Assembly: GCA_023258655.1 (NCBI GenBank)
Contig: JALQWO010000070.1
Location: forward strand, 1-8,307
Reading direction: 5' to 3'
Source: Bacteroidia bacterium
Lineage (GTDB): Bacteria > Bacteroidota > Bacteroidia > NS11-12g > UBA955
DNA length: 8,307 nucleotides
Shown here: in pieces, positions 1-6,213 of the stretch
Layout: each line of letters begins with the position of its first letter
How positions within the stretch are numbered: the stretch's first letter is position 1
Position numbers and translations under genes: made by a program
The notes under the pieces: model-generated
Seen by the model: only the letters and a program-made list of their open reading frames with translations
Database searches by the model: none
Told to the model about the DNA's origin: nothing

Positions 1-1859
1 TCAAATACCAAATCCACAGGAATTCCCGCCGATTCTATACGTTTTAAATCCATTTGCAACGAGGCCCCAATCACGCCACGGGTGTTGAGTACCGCTTTTA
101 CATCCGATGCAATTCCATTTCCTTGCAAGCGCAACAACTCACCCGCCAAATCAGAAATGACTTGTCGCATTTTGTTCACATCCACCCGGTACGTGCGCTT
201 TTCCGCACCACCATCAGCCGCAGGCTTGCCTTTTTCTTCCAAAACAATCGCCCCTTGATTCAACAGGGTATTGAATGTGATCATGTTTGCCTTGCCATGC
301 GCTGAAGACGCACCAAACCGTACGGAACGGAAAACGCTCGCAACGAAAGTCACATAGTAATCATCCAAACTTCCTTCCAATTGCTTTTCATCAAACAACT
401 GGGTAACCATGTACAACCCCAATACATCCGCTTTACACTCTTCAATGGCAGAATAGTCCGCACCCAAAGCTTCACGAACGGTCAGTTTGTCATTTCCAAC
501 CACATTCTTGATTCCCAAACCGTGGGCCACCTCGTGGAACATCACATTGTTAAAAAAGGCATTGAACGTGATATTTTTTTGCTGAGACGGAGCAATGACA
601 CGCGCAGCGATAGGCACAACCATATTTTCAAATTTGGCCTGCATGGTGTTTTTCAACTGTGAGCGACGTGTACCATAGTATTTCTGTATGCGCTCATCAT
701 TGGGCAGATTCACGGCGATGGTTTTGCTTCCCGAGTTGCAATCGCCACCGTAATAAACCGCATCAAACACAGCCAACTGGCTCAATGGTTTGGCACCTGG
801 CTCACGCGGCGGGAAACCCGGCTCTATTGTCATTTCTATGTGGTCGCTTGTCGCTTCATCTTCCGTGAGAGAAGGTTTGTACTGGGGCTCAACGGGCAAA
901 CCGGATTGCAACTTAGGCAAATACGCGATGAACTTCTCCAATTTGGCATCCCAAGCCTTGTCACGCACCAATACGTATGCTTCGTAGGATGTTTTCTGAC
1001 CATACAATTTGTCTTCGTAATTTTCGATGGGACCAATAACCAAGTCGAGGTGACTGCGCAAACTCAACCATTTGATATCGCTTACAATATAATCATCCAT
1101 CATCAAGGCCCCCATGCGCAATCGGAGGTATTCCGAAAATTCAGGATCCTCCTTGCGGATTGCCTCTGCTGCGGCGTTCAATTCATCGCCCATCTTCATC
1201 ACTTCTTCCCGGTAAAACTCTCCGTATTTGATGGATTCGTATTGCTTACCACTGTTACTCTGGAATGGCATTCCCATGGGCTCCGGCATAATTGGGCCGT
1301 TTTTGTGTTTTGAGGGATCAATGGGACCCGGTGCTTTGAAATCACGCACAATGGCGTAAGGGTCTTTCACGAAATGCTGAAAGAGAGTATCTACACCCAC
1401 CATGGTAAACTCGCGGGGATAAAAATTGGCACCCGCAGGTTTGTCGCCATAACCTTTGATGAATGGTTGGTCGTTATTCAGACGATCCCAAGGACCGTAG
1501 TTTACTTCGGCAAATTTGCGTTCACTTGGATCTTTGATTCCCGCCAAAAAATCAGCCTTATCACCCATTGTTTGTTTCCAAAAAATCTTATCGGCGTACT
1601 CCGCAGCTTTGATCAGGTGGGTGATGCACTCACGTTCAGCGGTCGACAACAATGCCGTATCGGTTTTCAATTCAAACTTCTTGTACATCGCCAACCTTTG
1701 GGCTGCCACATTGGGCGCTGTGGTTGTTGCTGCAACTGGTGCTTTTTTCTTAGGCTTGGCCGCTTTCTGCGCCATTGCTGGCATGACAAATCCCACGGCC
1801 GCAAGGGCAACAATCCAACGCAATGATCCTTTTGGATGGTCCATAAAATTTTTCACCAT
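1..1859 (-). CDS. Exported M49-like (dipeptidyl-peptidase III-related) zinc peptidase, C-terminus cut by window edge
   Basis: Open for 619 codons from the ATG at 1859 down to the left edge with no stop, so the C-terminal end lies outside the window. The N-terminus has a basic and polar stretch, a hydrophobic segment (about residues 15-28) and an AMA-Q site near residue 30, which reads as a signal peptide, followed by a Lys/Ala/Pro-rich linker to about residue 50. A zinc-site pair is visible: HEVAH at 442-446 (two His ligands and the catalytic Glu) and EECKAD at 473-478 (third ligand Glu), the second motif of peptidase family M49. An LPNDERI stretch at 385-391 also fits this family. Classic DPP III has HEXXXH; this protein has the shorter HEXXH form known in some M49 relatives. 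By family it should be a zinc-dependent exopeptidase releasing dipeptides, here in the periplasm or at the surface. Substrate is unknown. A second in-frame ATG at 1844 (residue 6) still leaves a good signal peptide and is a reasonable alternative start. It is divergent from the gene at 2030. Confidence 0.87.
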   Translation of the reverse strand, partial: MVKNFMDHPKGSLRWIVALAAVGFVMPAMAQKAAKPKKKAPVAATTTAPNVAAQRLAMYKKFELKTDTALLSTAERECITHLIKAAEYADKIFWKQTMGDKADFLAGIKDPSERKFAEVNYGPWDRLNNDQPFIKGYGDKPAGANFYPREFTMVGVDTLFQHFVKDPYAIVRDFKAPGPIDPSKHKNGPIMPEPMGMPFQSNSGKQYESIKYGEFYREEVMKMGDELNAAAEAIRKEDPEFSEYLRLRMGALMMDDYIVSDIKWLSLRSHLDLVIGPIENYEDKLYGQKTSYEAYVLVRDKAWDAKLEKFIAYLPKLQSGLPVEPQYKPSLTEDEATSDHIEMTIEPGFPPREPGAKPLSQLAVFDAVYYGGDCNSGSKTIAVNLPNDERIQKYYGTRRSQLKNTMQAKFENMVVPIAARVIAPSQQKNITFNAFFNNVMFHEVAHGLGIKNVVGNDKLTVREALGADYSAIEECKADVLGLYMVTQLFDEKQLEGSLDDYYVTFVASVFRSVRFGASSAHGKANMITFNTLLNQGAIVLEEKGKPAADGGAEKRTYRVDVNKMRQVISDLAGELLRLQGNGIASDVKAVLNTRGVIGASLQMDLKRIESAGIPVDLVF

Positions 1860-1865
1860 AGTTTA

Positions 1866-1873
1866 CAAACCTA
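1866..1873 (-). promoter_or_regulatory. Candidate Bacteroidota -7 box for the M49-like gene
   Basis: Read on the minus strand the bases are TAGGTTTG, an exact match to TAnnTTTG, the -7 element used by the Bacteroidota housekeeping sigma factor. It ends 6 bases before the ATG at 1859, so transcription would begin at or almost on that ATG. If the ATG at 1844 is used, the leader would be about 15 to 20 bases. A -33 element is weak: a TTTC lies 19 bases upstream of the box. Confidence 0.5.
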
Positions 1874-1960
1874 CAAGAATTTTGCCACAAGCGAAATACC
1901 CATTTTGAAGCATGTCGTTAAACGCCCCTATCGCAACGACAAACAACGTAGGAAATTGCC

Positions 1961-1979
1961 CAAAAATGACACATTTTTG
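1961..1979. repeat. Perfect 8-bp inverted repeat between divergent genes
   Basis: CAAAAATG at 1961-1968 and CATTTTTG at 1972-1979 are exact reverse complements separated by ACA. It lies in the 170-base region between the divergent genes, about 100 bases from the M49-gene start and about 50 bases from the TTG start at 2030. It could be an operator for a dimeric regulator serving either gene. As an RNA hairpin it would be A/U-rich and weak, and it lacks a GC-rich stem followed by a separate T run, so it is not a convincing terminator. No specific regulator is recognised. Confidence 0.45.
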
Positions 1980-2011
1980 CAACCGCAAAACCAAAACAGG
2001 GGCGTCCTTGT

Positions 2012-2020
2012 TTCCCTTGC
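2012..2020 (+). promoter_or_regulatory. Weak candidate -7 box for the GNAT-like gene
   Basis: TTCCCTTGC matches 6 of 9 positions of TATCTTTGC, the box seen in front of ald in this window. It sits 10 bases ahead of the proposed TTG start at 2030, a spacing like that of the other genes here. The match is degenerate and there is no clear -33 partner. Confidence 0.25.
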
Positions 2021-2029
2021 ACAACCATT

Positions 2030-2992
2030 TTGAAACCCCTCGATTTTCAAACCTTTCAACAACTCCAAACCGCCTTCGCCAATTATGAAGGCAACCTCAT
2101 TTTGAGTGGACAGTCGTTTCCTTTCAGCAACATCGAATTGAGCAAACCCACGGGAAAATATGTTTCCAGGGCCATTTTGAAATTGGCCACACTTCTCAGT
2201 GCCAAAGGTTATGTGCAATATGCGGGAAATGCCTGCAGTCCCGGATTACAGTTCCCTGAAATCAAAGAAAACTCAGACCTATCAGCATTCAACAAATCGA
2301 ATTGTGGCCTGATGATTATCAATGTGTTGGGACAGCCCAAAGTACCGGGCGCTGTTACGGTTTTGGCCGAGCCTTTCATGAATTTGACGCTGCAAGCGGA
2401 TTGGCAACATTTCGACGATTACGTAATGGCGATGAGCTCCAAGTATCGGGTAAGAACCAAAAAGGTGCTAAGCAATACGGAAGGATACCTCTTGCGAGAG
2501 CTCAAACACAACGAAGCCAATGATTGGATACCCCAATGTGCACAAATGCTGGGACACACCCTCAAAGACAAAACCTTGGCCATTTCACCCAAACTTTCCA
2601 TGATGCTACACACTTTTGTTCGCTCGATGAAAGAGAAATTCAAAGTTTGGGGATATTACAAAGAGGAGCAGTTGTGTGGGTTCATCTCCGCCATCGAAAG
2701 TGAACATGGTTTGTACGCGATGCACCTTGGTCTCACCGATGCTGCCGCCGAAGACCAATTGTACCAACGGATGATGTACGATGTAATCGCCTACGGAATT
2801 GAGCAAAAGGATGAGTTTGTATGTTTGGGCAGAACTGCCACTGAAATCAAAAGCACCATGGGTGCCACCCCCATCGAAAACAGTTATGTACTTTACGCCA
2901 AAGGCAGGTTTCTTCGGGGTTTGCTCAGTCTATATGCCCATCGATTTCATCGAGTAAAACCCTACCAATTGCGAAACCCTTTCAAAGGTTAA
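2030..2992 (+). CDS. GNAT / BioF2-like acyltransferase-fold protein
   Basis: 320 residues with no signal peptide or membrane segment, so probably cytoplasmic. The C-terminal half resembles the GNAT/FemAB-like acyltransferase domain (Acetyltransf_6 or BioF2 type). A KYRVRTKKV stretch lies at 138-146. A beta-strand segment around 205-235 (VWGYYKEEQLCGFISA, then YAMHLGL) is followed by a helix (about 240-258) and the characteristic LGRTATEIKSTMG at 266-278. Proteins of this kind are usually annotated only as GNAT family or peptidogalycan biosynthesis proteins; the acyl donor and acceptor cannot be read from sequence. The start is TTG: the frame is open upstream only to a TGA at 1967-1969, contains no ATG before 2030, and the upstream translation does not look like protein. 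The N-terminal 100 residues are not recognised. The gene ends 27 bases before the exported C1 peptidase, which appears to have its own promoter box. Fold assignment is moderately sure; function is inference. Confidence 0.75.
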   Translation: MKPLDFQTFQQLQTAFANYEGNLILSGQSFPFSNIELSKPTGKYVSRAILKLATLLSAKGYVQYAGNACSPGLQFPEIKENSDLSAFNKSNCGLMIINVLGQPKVPGAVTVLAEPFMNLTLQADWQHFDDYVMAMSSKYRVRTKKVLSNTEGYLLRELKHNEANDWIPQCAQMLGHTLKDKTLAISPKLSMMLHTFVRSMKEKFKVWGYYKEEQLCGFISAIESEHGLYAMHLGLTDAAAEDQLYQRMMYDVIAYGIEQKDEFVCLGRTATEIKSTMGATPIENSYVLYAKGRFLRGLLSLYAHRFHRVKPYQLRNPFKG

Positions 2993-3004
2993 TCCCAAAA
3001 CACT

Positions 3005-3013
3005 TACTTTCGC
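3005..3013 (+). promoter_or_regulatory. Candidate -7 box for the C1 peptidase gene
   Basis: TACTTTCGC resembles the TAnnTTTG consensus with TTCG in place of TTTG. It lies in the 27-base gap after the preceding gene, and its G is 7 bases ahead of the ATG at 3020. A TTTC at 2980-2983, inside the end of the upstream gene, is 21 bases upstream and could be a poor -33 element. The 5' leader would be only a few bases. Confidence 0.4.
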
Positions 3014-3019
3014 AGGGCT

Positions 3020-4234
3020 ATGAGATTCCTGTTGTCTTTTATTGCTTTGACATCGGCCACAATGGCCATCGCCCAGAATGCTACGCCGGCACCCGCCACC
3101 CCCGACTACACCATCAACAAACCGGGCAGCAGTTATGCATTTACCCCAAGCAAAATTTTGGCCGCTACACCCGTAGAGGACCAATGCAGAACCAGTACTT
3201 GTTGGAGTTACAGCACGCTGTCGCTTCTGGAAAGTGAACTCATCCGATTGGGCAAAGGACAGCACAATTTGAGCCAGATGTACGTGGCTCGTTGCGCCTA
3301 CACAGAAAAAGCCAAAACCTACCTCCGCATGAATGGCAACCACAGCTTCGATCAAGGCGGTGAGGGTTGGGATATCCCCAGCATTGTTAGTCAATATGGC
3401 ATCGTTCCAGAAAGCGTATACACCGGATTGAAAAACGGCGCTACTCGCCACGACCACAGCGAAATGATTGCCGTACTCAAGGGCTTCATGGGCGCCCTGG
3501 TGAAGCGCGAAACAGGCACTTACACCGAAAGTTGGTTGCCCGCATTTGAAGGCATTTTGGACGCCTATTTGGGTCCCATCCCCAAAGAATTCACTTACGA
3601 AGGAAAAACTTACACTCCAAAATCATTCGCGGCGAGTTTGGGCTTGAACATGAGCGACTATGTGGCCTTGAGCAGCTTTACCCATCACCCCGATTACAGT
3701 CATTTTGTGGTGGAAGTGCCCGACAACTGGGCCATGGACCGCGCCTACAACTTGCCTTTGGCGGAATTCACCCAAACGGTAAAATCCGCGTTGAATAAAG
3801 GGTATACGGTTGCTTGGGCCGCCGATGTGAGTGAGAAAGGATTTTCCTTCCGCGATGGTTTGGCCATCGTACCGGCCGATGAATCTACCATCAAAAAAAT
3901 TGGCAGCGACAATGTCGGATTCAACGATGCAGGAGCCAAAAAAGAAGGCAACGCATTTAGTCAGCCCGTTCCAGAATTAGACATCACACCTGCGGTTAGA
4001 CAGGCGGCATTCGATAAGCAAACCACCACCGACGACCACGGCATGCACATTGTGGGGATGTCTACCGAGAAAAATGGCACCACCTATTTTTTGGTGAAAA
4101 ACTCTTGGGGCACCGGCAACGCTTTGGGGGGATATTTCTATGTAAGCGAAGCATATTTCAAATACAAAACCATCTCAGTGATGCTTCATAAAGAGGCGAT
4201 CGACAAGGGAACGGCGCGCAAGCTTGGTTTGTAA
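3020..4234 (+). CDS. Exported C1B (bleomycin hydrolase/PepC-like) cysteine peptidase
   Basis: 404 residues, close to but somewhat shorter than typical bleomycin hydrolases (about 450). The N-terminus MRFLLSFIALTSATMAIAQN is a clear signal peptide with cleavage near residue 19, so this version acts in the periplasm or outside the cell, unlike the cytosolic aminopeptidase C of lactic-acid bacteria. Papain-fold catalytic residues are all present: Gln55 (oxyanion hole) and Cys61 in QCRTSTCWSYS; His340 in DDHGM, the position equivalent to THAM in C1B enzymes; and Asn361 in LVKNSWG. An Ala/Pro-rich stretch follows the signal peptide. By family it is a thiol amino- or endopeptidase; the true substrate is unknown. 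The ATG at 3020 begins directly with the signal peptide, which fixes the start. It has no long pro-domain before the catalytic Cys, as usual for C1B. It lies between a GNAT-like gene and ald, with promoter-like boxes on both sides, so it may be transcribed alone. Confidence 0.93.
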   Translation: MRFLLSFIALTSATMAIAQNATPAPATPDYTINKPGSSYAFTPSKILAATPVEDQCRTSTCWSYSTLSLLESELIRLGKGQHNLSQMYVARCAYTEKAKTYLRMNGNHSFDQGGEGWDIPSIVSQYGIVPESVYTGLKNGATRHDHSEMIAVLKGFMGALVKRETGTYTESWLPAFEGILDAYLGPIPKEFTYEGKTYTPKSFAASLGLNMSDYVALSSFTHHPDYSHFVVEVPDNWAMDRAYNLPLAEFTQTVKSALNKGYTVAWAADVSEKGFSFRDGLAIVPADESTIKKIGSDNVGFNDAGAKKEGNAFSQPVPELDITPAVRQAAFDKQTTTDDHGMHIVGMSTEKNGTTYFLVKNSWGTGNALGGYFYVSEAYFKYKTISVMLHKEAIDKGTARKLGL

Positions 4235-4252
4235 AGAATATCAAAACAAACC
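4226..4252. repeat. 7-bp inverted repeat spanning the peptidase stop codon and the ald promoter
   Basis: GGTTTGT at 4226-4232 and ACAAACC at 4246-4252 are exact reverse complements around a 13-base A-rich spacer. The left arm contains the TTTG proposed as the ald -33 element, and the right arm ends 2 bases before the -7 box. It could be an operator for ald or a weak 3'-end hairpin of the peptidase mRNA; there is no T run after it, so intrinsic termination is unlikely. Confidence 0.35.
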
Positions 4253-4263
4253 CGTATCTTTGC
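4228..4263 (+). promoter_or_regulatory. ald: Candidate promoter of ald (-33 TTTG and -7 TATCTTTGC)
   Basis: TATCTTTGC at 4255-4263 contains an exact TAnnTTTG match. TTTG at 4228-4231 lies 23 bases upstream of it, at the long end of the spacing accepted for Bacteroidota promoters. The ATG follows 15 bases after the TTTG of the -7 box, giving a leader of about 10 bases with no Shine-Dalgarno sequence. This is the best promoter match in the window, and it argues against the in-frame TTG at 4224 as start, because that codon lies upstream of the promoter. Confidence 0.6.
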
Positions 4264-4277
4264 GCCACTTTTCAACT

Positions 4278-5393
4278 ATGATCATTGGCGTTCCTAAAGA
4301 AATCAAAAACAACGAAAACCGCGTGGCATTGACGCCCGCAGGTGCAAGTGAATTGATCAAACACGGTCACACCCTTTACGTGCAAAAAACTGCCGGCGAA
4401 GGCAGTGGCTTTGCTGATGCAGAATATCAAGCCGCTGGTGCTACCATCCTCAACACCATTGAGGAAGTGTATGCCATCGCCGAAATGATCATCAAAGTAA
4501 AAGAGCCCATCGAAAGCGAATACAGCTTGATCAAGAAAGATCAGTTGTTGTTCACCTACTTCCACTTTGCTTCCTACGAACCCTTGACCCACGCCATGAT
4601 TGAGCGCGGAGCGGTTTGCTTGGCATACGAAACCGTAGAGAAAGCCGATCGCAGTCTGCCTTTGTTGGTTCCAATGAGCGAAGTAGCCGGAAGAATGAGT
4701 ATTCAGGAAGGTGCGAAATACTTGGAAAAGCCCATGGGAGGAAGAGGTGTTTTGTTGGGTGGCGTACCCGGTGTAAAACCAGCCGAAGTTTTGGTTTTGG
4801 GTGGCGGTATCGTTGGTACCCAAGCCGCGAAAATGGCAGCCGGATTGGGCGCTCGCGTAACCATGATGGATATCAGTTTGCCGCGCTTGCGTCAGCTCGA
4901 CGATATCATGCCTGCCAACGTGGAAACCATGATTTCCAATGAGTACAATGTGCGCAACGCCATCAAAACGGCGGATTTGGTGATAGGCGGTGTATTGATC
5001 CCCGGAGCAAAAGCCCCCAAATTGATCACCCGCGACATGTTGCCCACCATGAAGAAAGGTGCTGTGATTGTAGACGTAGCCATCGACCAAGGCGGTTGCT
5101 TTGAAACTTCGAAGCCTACCACTCACGCTGAACCATGCTATGAAGTAGACGGAGTAGTTCACTACTGCGTGGCCAATATGCCCGGTGCTGTGCCTTACAC
5201 TTCAACCTTGGCTTTGACCAATGCTACACTGCCTTATGCGGTTCAATTGGCAAACAAAGGCTGGAAAAAAGCTTGTAGCGACAGCAACGAACTCAAGTTG
5301 GGATTGAATGTTATCAACGGAAAAGTGGTATACCAAGGCGTGGCAGAGGCCTTCAACTTGGAATACACCCCGGTTGACACTTTCTTGAACTAA
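4278..5393 (+). CDS. ald: Alanine dehydrogenase
   Basis: NAD-dependent alanine dehydrogenase (EC 1.4.1.1), which interconverts L-alanine and pyruvate plus ammonia with NAD(H), in the cytoplasm. It has 371 residues, the usual length for Ald. Known active-site residues of characterised Ald enzymes fall at the same numbers here: Arg15 in NNENRVALTP, Lys75 in KVKEP, His96 in FTYFHFAS and Asp270 in VDVAIDQGG. The Rossmann glycine motif GGGIVG is at 175-180, and Asp198 in MMDIS is the acidic residue expected to hold the NAD ribose. The MPGAVPYTST segment at 301-310 is also typical. The start is the ATG at 4278, which begins with the family's normal MIIGVPKEIKN. An in-frame TTG 18 codons upstream overlaps the previous gene and the promoter. 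The esterase gene follows after 7 bases, so the two are probably co-transcribed. Physiologically it could feed alanine into central metabolism or make alanine from pyruvate; the direction cannot be told from sequence. Confidence 0.98.
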   Translation: MIIGVPKEIKNNENRVALTPAGASELIKHGHTLYVQKTAGEGSGFADAEYQAAGATILNTIEEVYAIAEMIIKVKEPIESEYSLIKKDQLLFTYFHFASYEPLTHAMIERGAVCLAYETVEKADRSLPLLVPMSEVAGRMSIQEGAKYLEKPMGGRGVLLGGVPGVKPAEVLVLGGGIVGTQAAKMAAGLGARVTMMDISLPRLRQLDDIMPANVETMISNEYNVRNAIKTADLVIGGVLIPGAKAPKLITRDMLPTMKKGAVIVDVAIDQGGCFETSKPTTHAEPCYEVDGVVHYCVANMPGAVPYTSTLALTNATLPYAVQLANKGWKKACSDSNELKLGLNVINGKVVYQGVAEAFNLEYTPVDTFLN

Positions 5394-5400
5394 TTTGACC

Positions 5401-6174
5401 ATGACCAACTTGGTCAATTACCGCATTTACGGGGAAGAAAACACCCAACCGCTGTACATTTTACATGGCATCTTTGGGATGCTTGACAATTGGCATTTGG
5501 CGGCCCAACAATTAGCAAAAGATTTTCGCGTCGTCACTTTTGATGCCCGAAATCACGGCAAGAGCTTTCACGATGATGCTTCTGGCTATGCGGTGATGTC
5601 TGAGGATTTGGGGCGATTGATGGACCATCTGTGTGATTCAGAGGCCATCATCATGGGACATTCAATGGGTGGTAAAACCGCCATGGTATTTGCTGACCAG
5701 TATCCAGATCGCGTGCAACAACTGATTGTTGTTGATATCGCTCCGAAGCGTTATGTTCCCGGACACCTCGGTTATTTCAGGGCGTTCAAAGAGGTGCCAC
5801 TGCATCTATTAAACTCCCGCAAAGAAGCGGAGGAGGCATTTTTGCCTTATGCACCTGATATGGGTGTACGACAGTTCTTGCTCAAAAACATCGAGCCATT
5901 GCCTGGCGGAGGATATGCCACCAAAAGCAACTTGGAAGCCATCGAAAATGCCTATGAGGAAATCATCGGGGCATTGCAGTTCCACCAAGTATTTTTGAAA
6001 CGGGTTGATTTCATCGCCGGCAGCAAAAGTGGATACATCAAAGCGGAGGACAAAGACGATATCCTGCAACATTTCCCCAAGGCGCAATTTCACGAGGTTG
6101 CCAATGCAGGCCATTGGGTTCACGCGGAAAATCCGGCGGGATTCTTGTCGTGCCTACTGCAAATTCTGCGGTAA
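5401..6174 (+). CDS. Alpha/beta-hydrolase, YbfF-type esterase
   Basis: 257 residues from the ATG at 5401. An in-frame TTG two codons earlier is possible but adds only two residues. No signal peptide is seen, so cytoplasmic. It has the alpha/beta-hydrolase layout: oxyanion-hole HGIFGMLDNW at 22-31, DARNHGKS at 47-54, nucleophile elbow GHSMGGK with Ser88, VVDIAP with the likely acid Asp112, and NAGHWVHAENP with the base His238. The GHSMGGK and DIAP signatures and the length match E. coli YbfF and the related ABHD11 group, which hydrolyse short acyl esters and acyl-CoA thioesters in vitro. The natural substrate is not known. It starts 7 bases after the ald stop codon with no promoter box between them, so it is likely the second gene of an ald operon. 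The stop is followed by a 39-base gap holding the promoter box of the next gene. Confidence 0.93.
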   Translation: MTNLVNYRIYGEENTQPLYILHGIFGMLDNWHLAAQQLAKDFRVVTFDARNHGKSFHDDASGYAVMSEDLGRLMDHLCDSEAIIMGHSMGGKTAMVFADQYPDRVQQLIVVDIAPKRYVPGHLGYFRAFKEVPLHLLNSRKEAEEAFLPYAPDMGVRQFLLKNIEPLPGGGYATKSNLEAIENAYEEIIGALQFHQVFLKRVDFIAGSKSGYIKAEDKDDILQHFPKAQFHEVANAGHWVHAENPAGFLSCLLQILR

Positions 6175-6192
6175 ATATTCCCCGCCAATTTG

Positions 6193-6200
6193 TACCTTCG
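6193..6200 (+). promoter_or_regulatory. Candidate -7 box for the barrel-kdtA unit
   Basis: TACCTTCG resembles TAnnTTTG with one mismatch and has the same TTCG ending as the box at 3005. It ends 13 bases before the ATG at 6214. The in-frame TTG at 6190 overlaps this box, which supports 6214 as the true start. No good -33 element is seen; a TCTG lies 24 bases upstream. Confidence 0.4.
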
Positions 6201-6213
6201 TCTTTTACCCAAC

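Noticed and set aside
54..1826. Several plus-strand open frames of 65-157 codons
   Set aside because: They lie opposite the M49-like gene, which is open over its whole 619 codons and carries the HEVAH and EECKAD motifs. None of the plus-strand translations shows a domain.
1836..2033. 65-codon plus-strand open frame crossing the divergent intergenic region
   Set aside because: Its first part is antisense to the M49 signal peptide, the rest is Lys/Gln/Asn-rich with no motif, and it overlaps the GNAT-like start.
2930..3457. 175-codon minus-strand open frame over the start of the C1 peptidase gene
   Set aside because: It is antisense to the signal peptide and the catalytic Cys region of a clear peptidase gene and also overlaps the end of the previous gene. 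No motif was seen.
4224..4277. 18-codon upstream extension of ald from a TTG
   Set aside because: It overlaps the end of the peptidase gene and the promoter boxes, and the extra residues are absent from the family, where MIIGVPKEIKN is the normal N-terminus.
4272..5162. 296-codon open frame on the minus strand opposite ald
   Set aside because: It is wholly antisense to a perfectly conserved alanine dehydrogenase, its translation is rich in His, Phe and Gly with no recognisable motif, and it has no promoter box. It is a shadow of ald codon use.
6168..6185. GCGG...CCGC inverted repeat after the esterase, considered as a terminator
   Set aside because: The stem is only 4 bp, the loop is 10 bases, there is no following T run, and it lies within the stop region and just before a promoter-like box.
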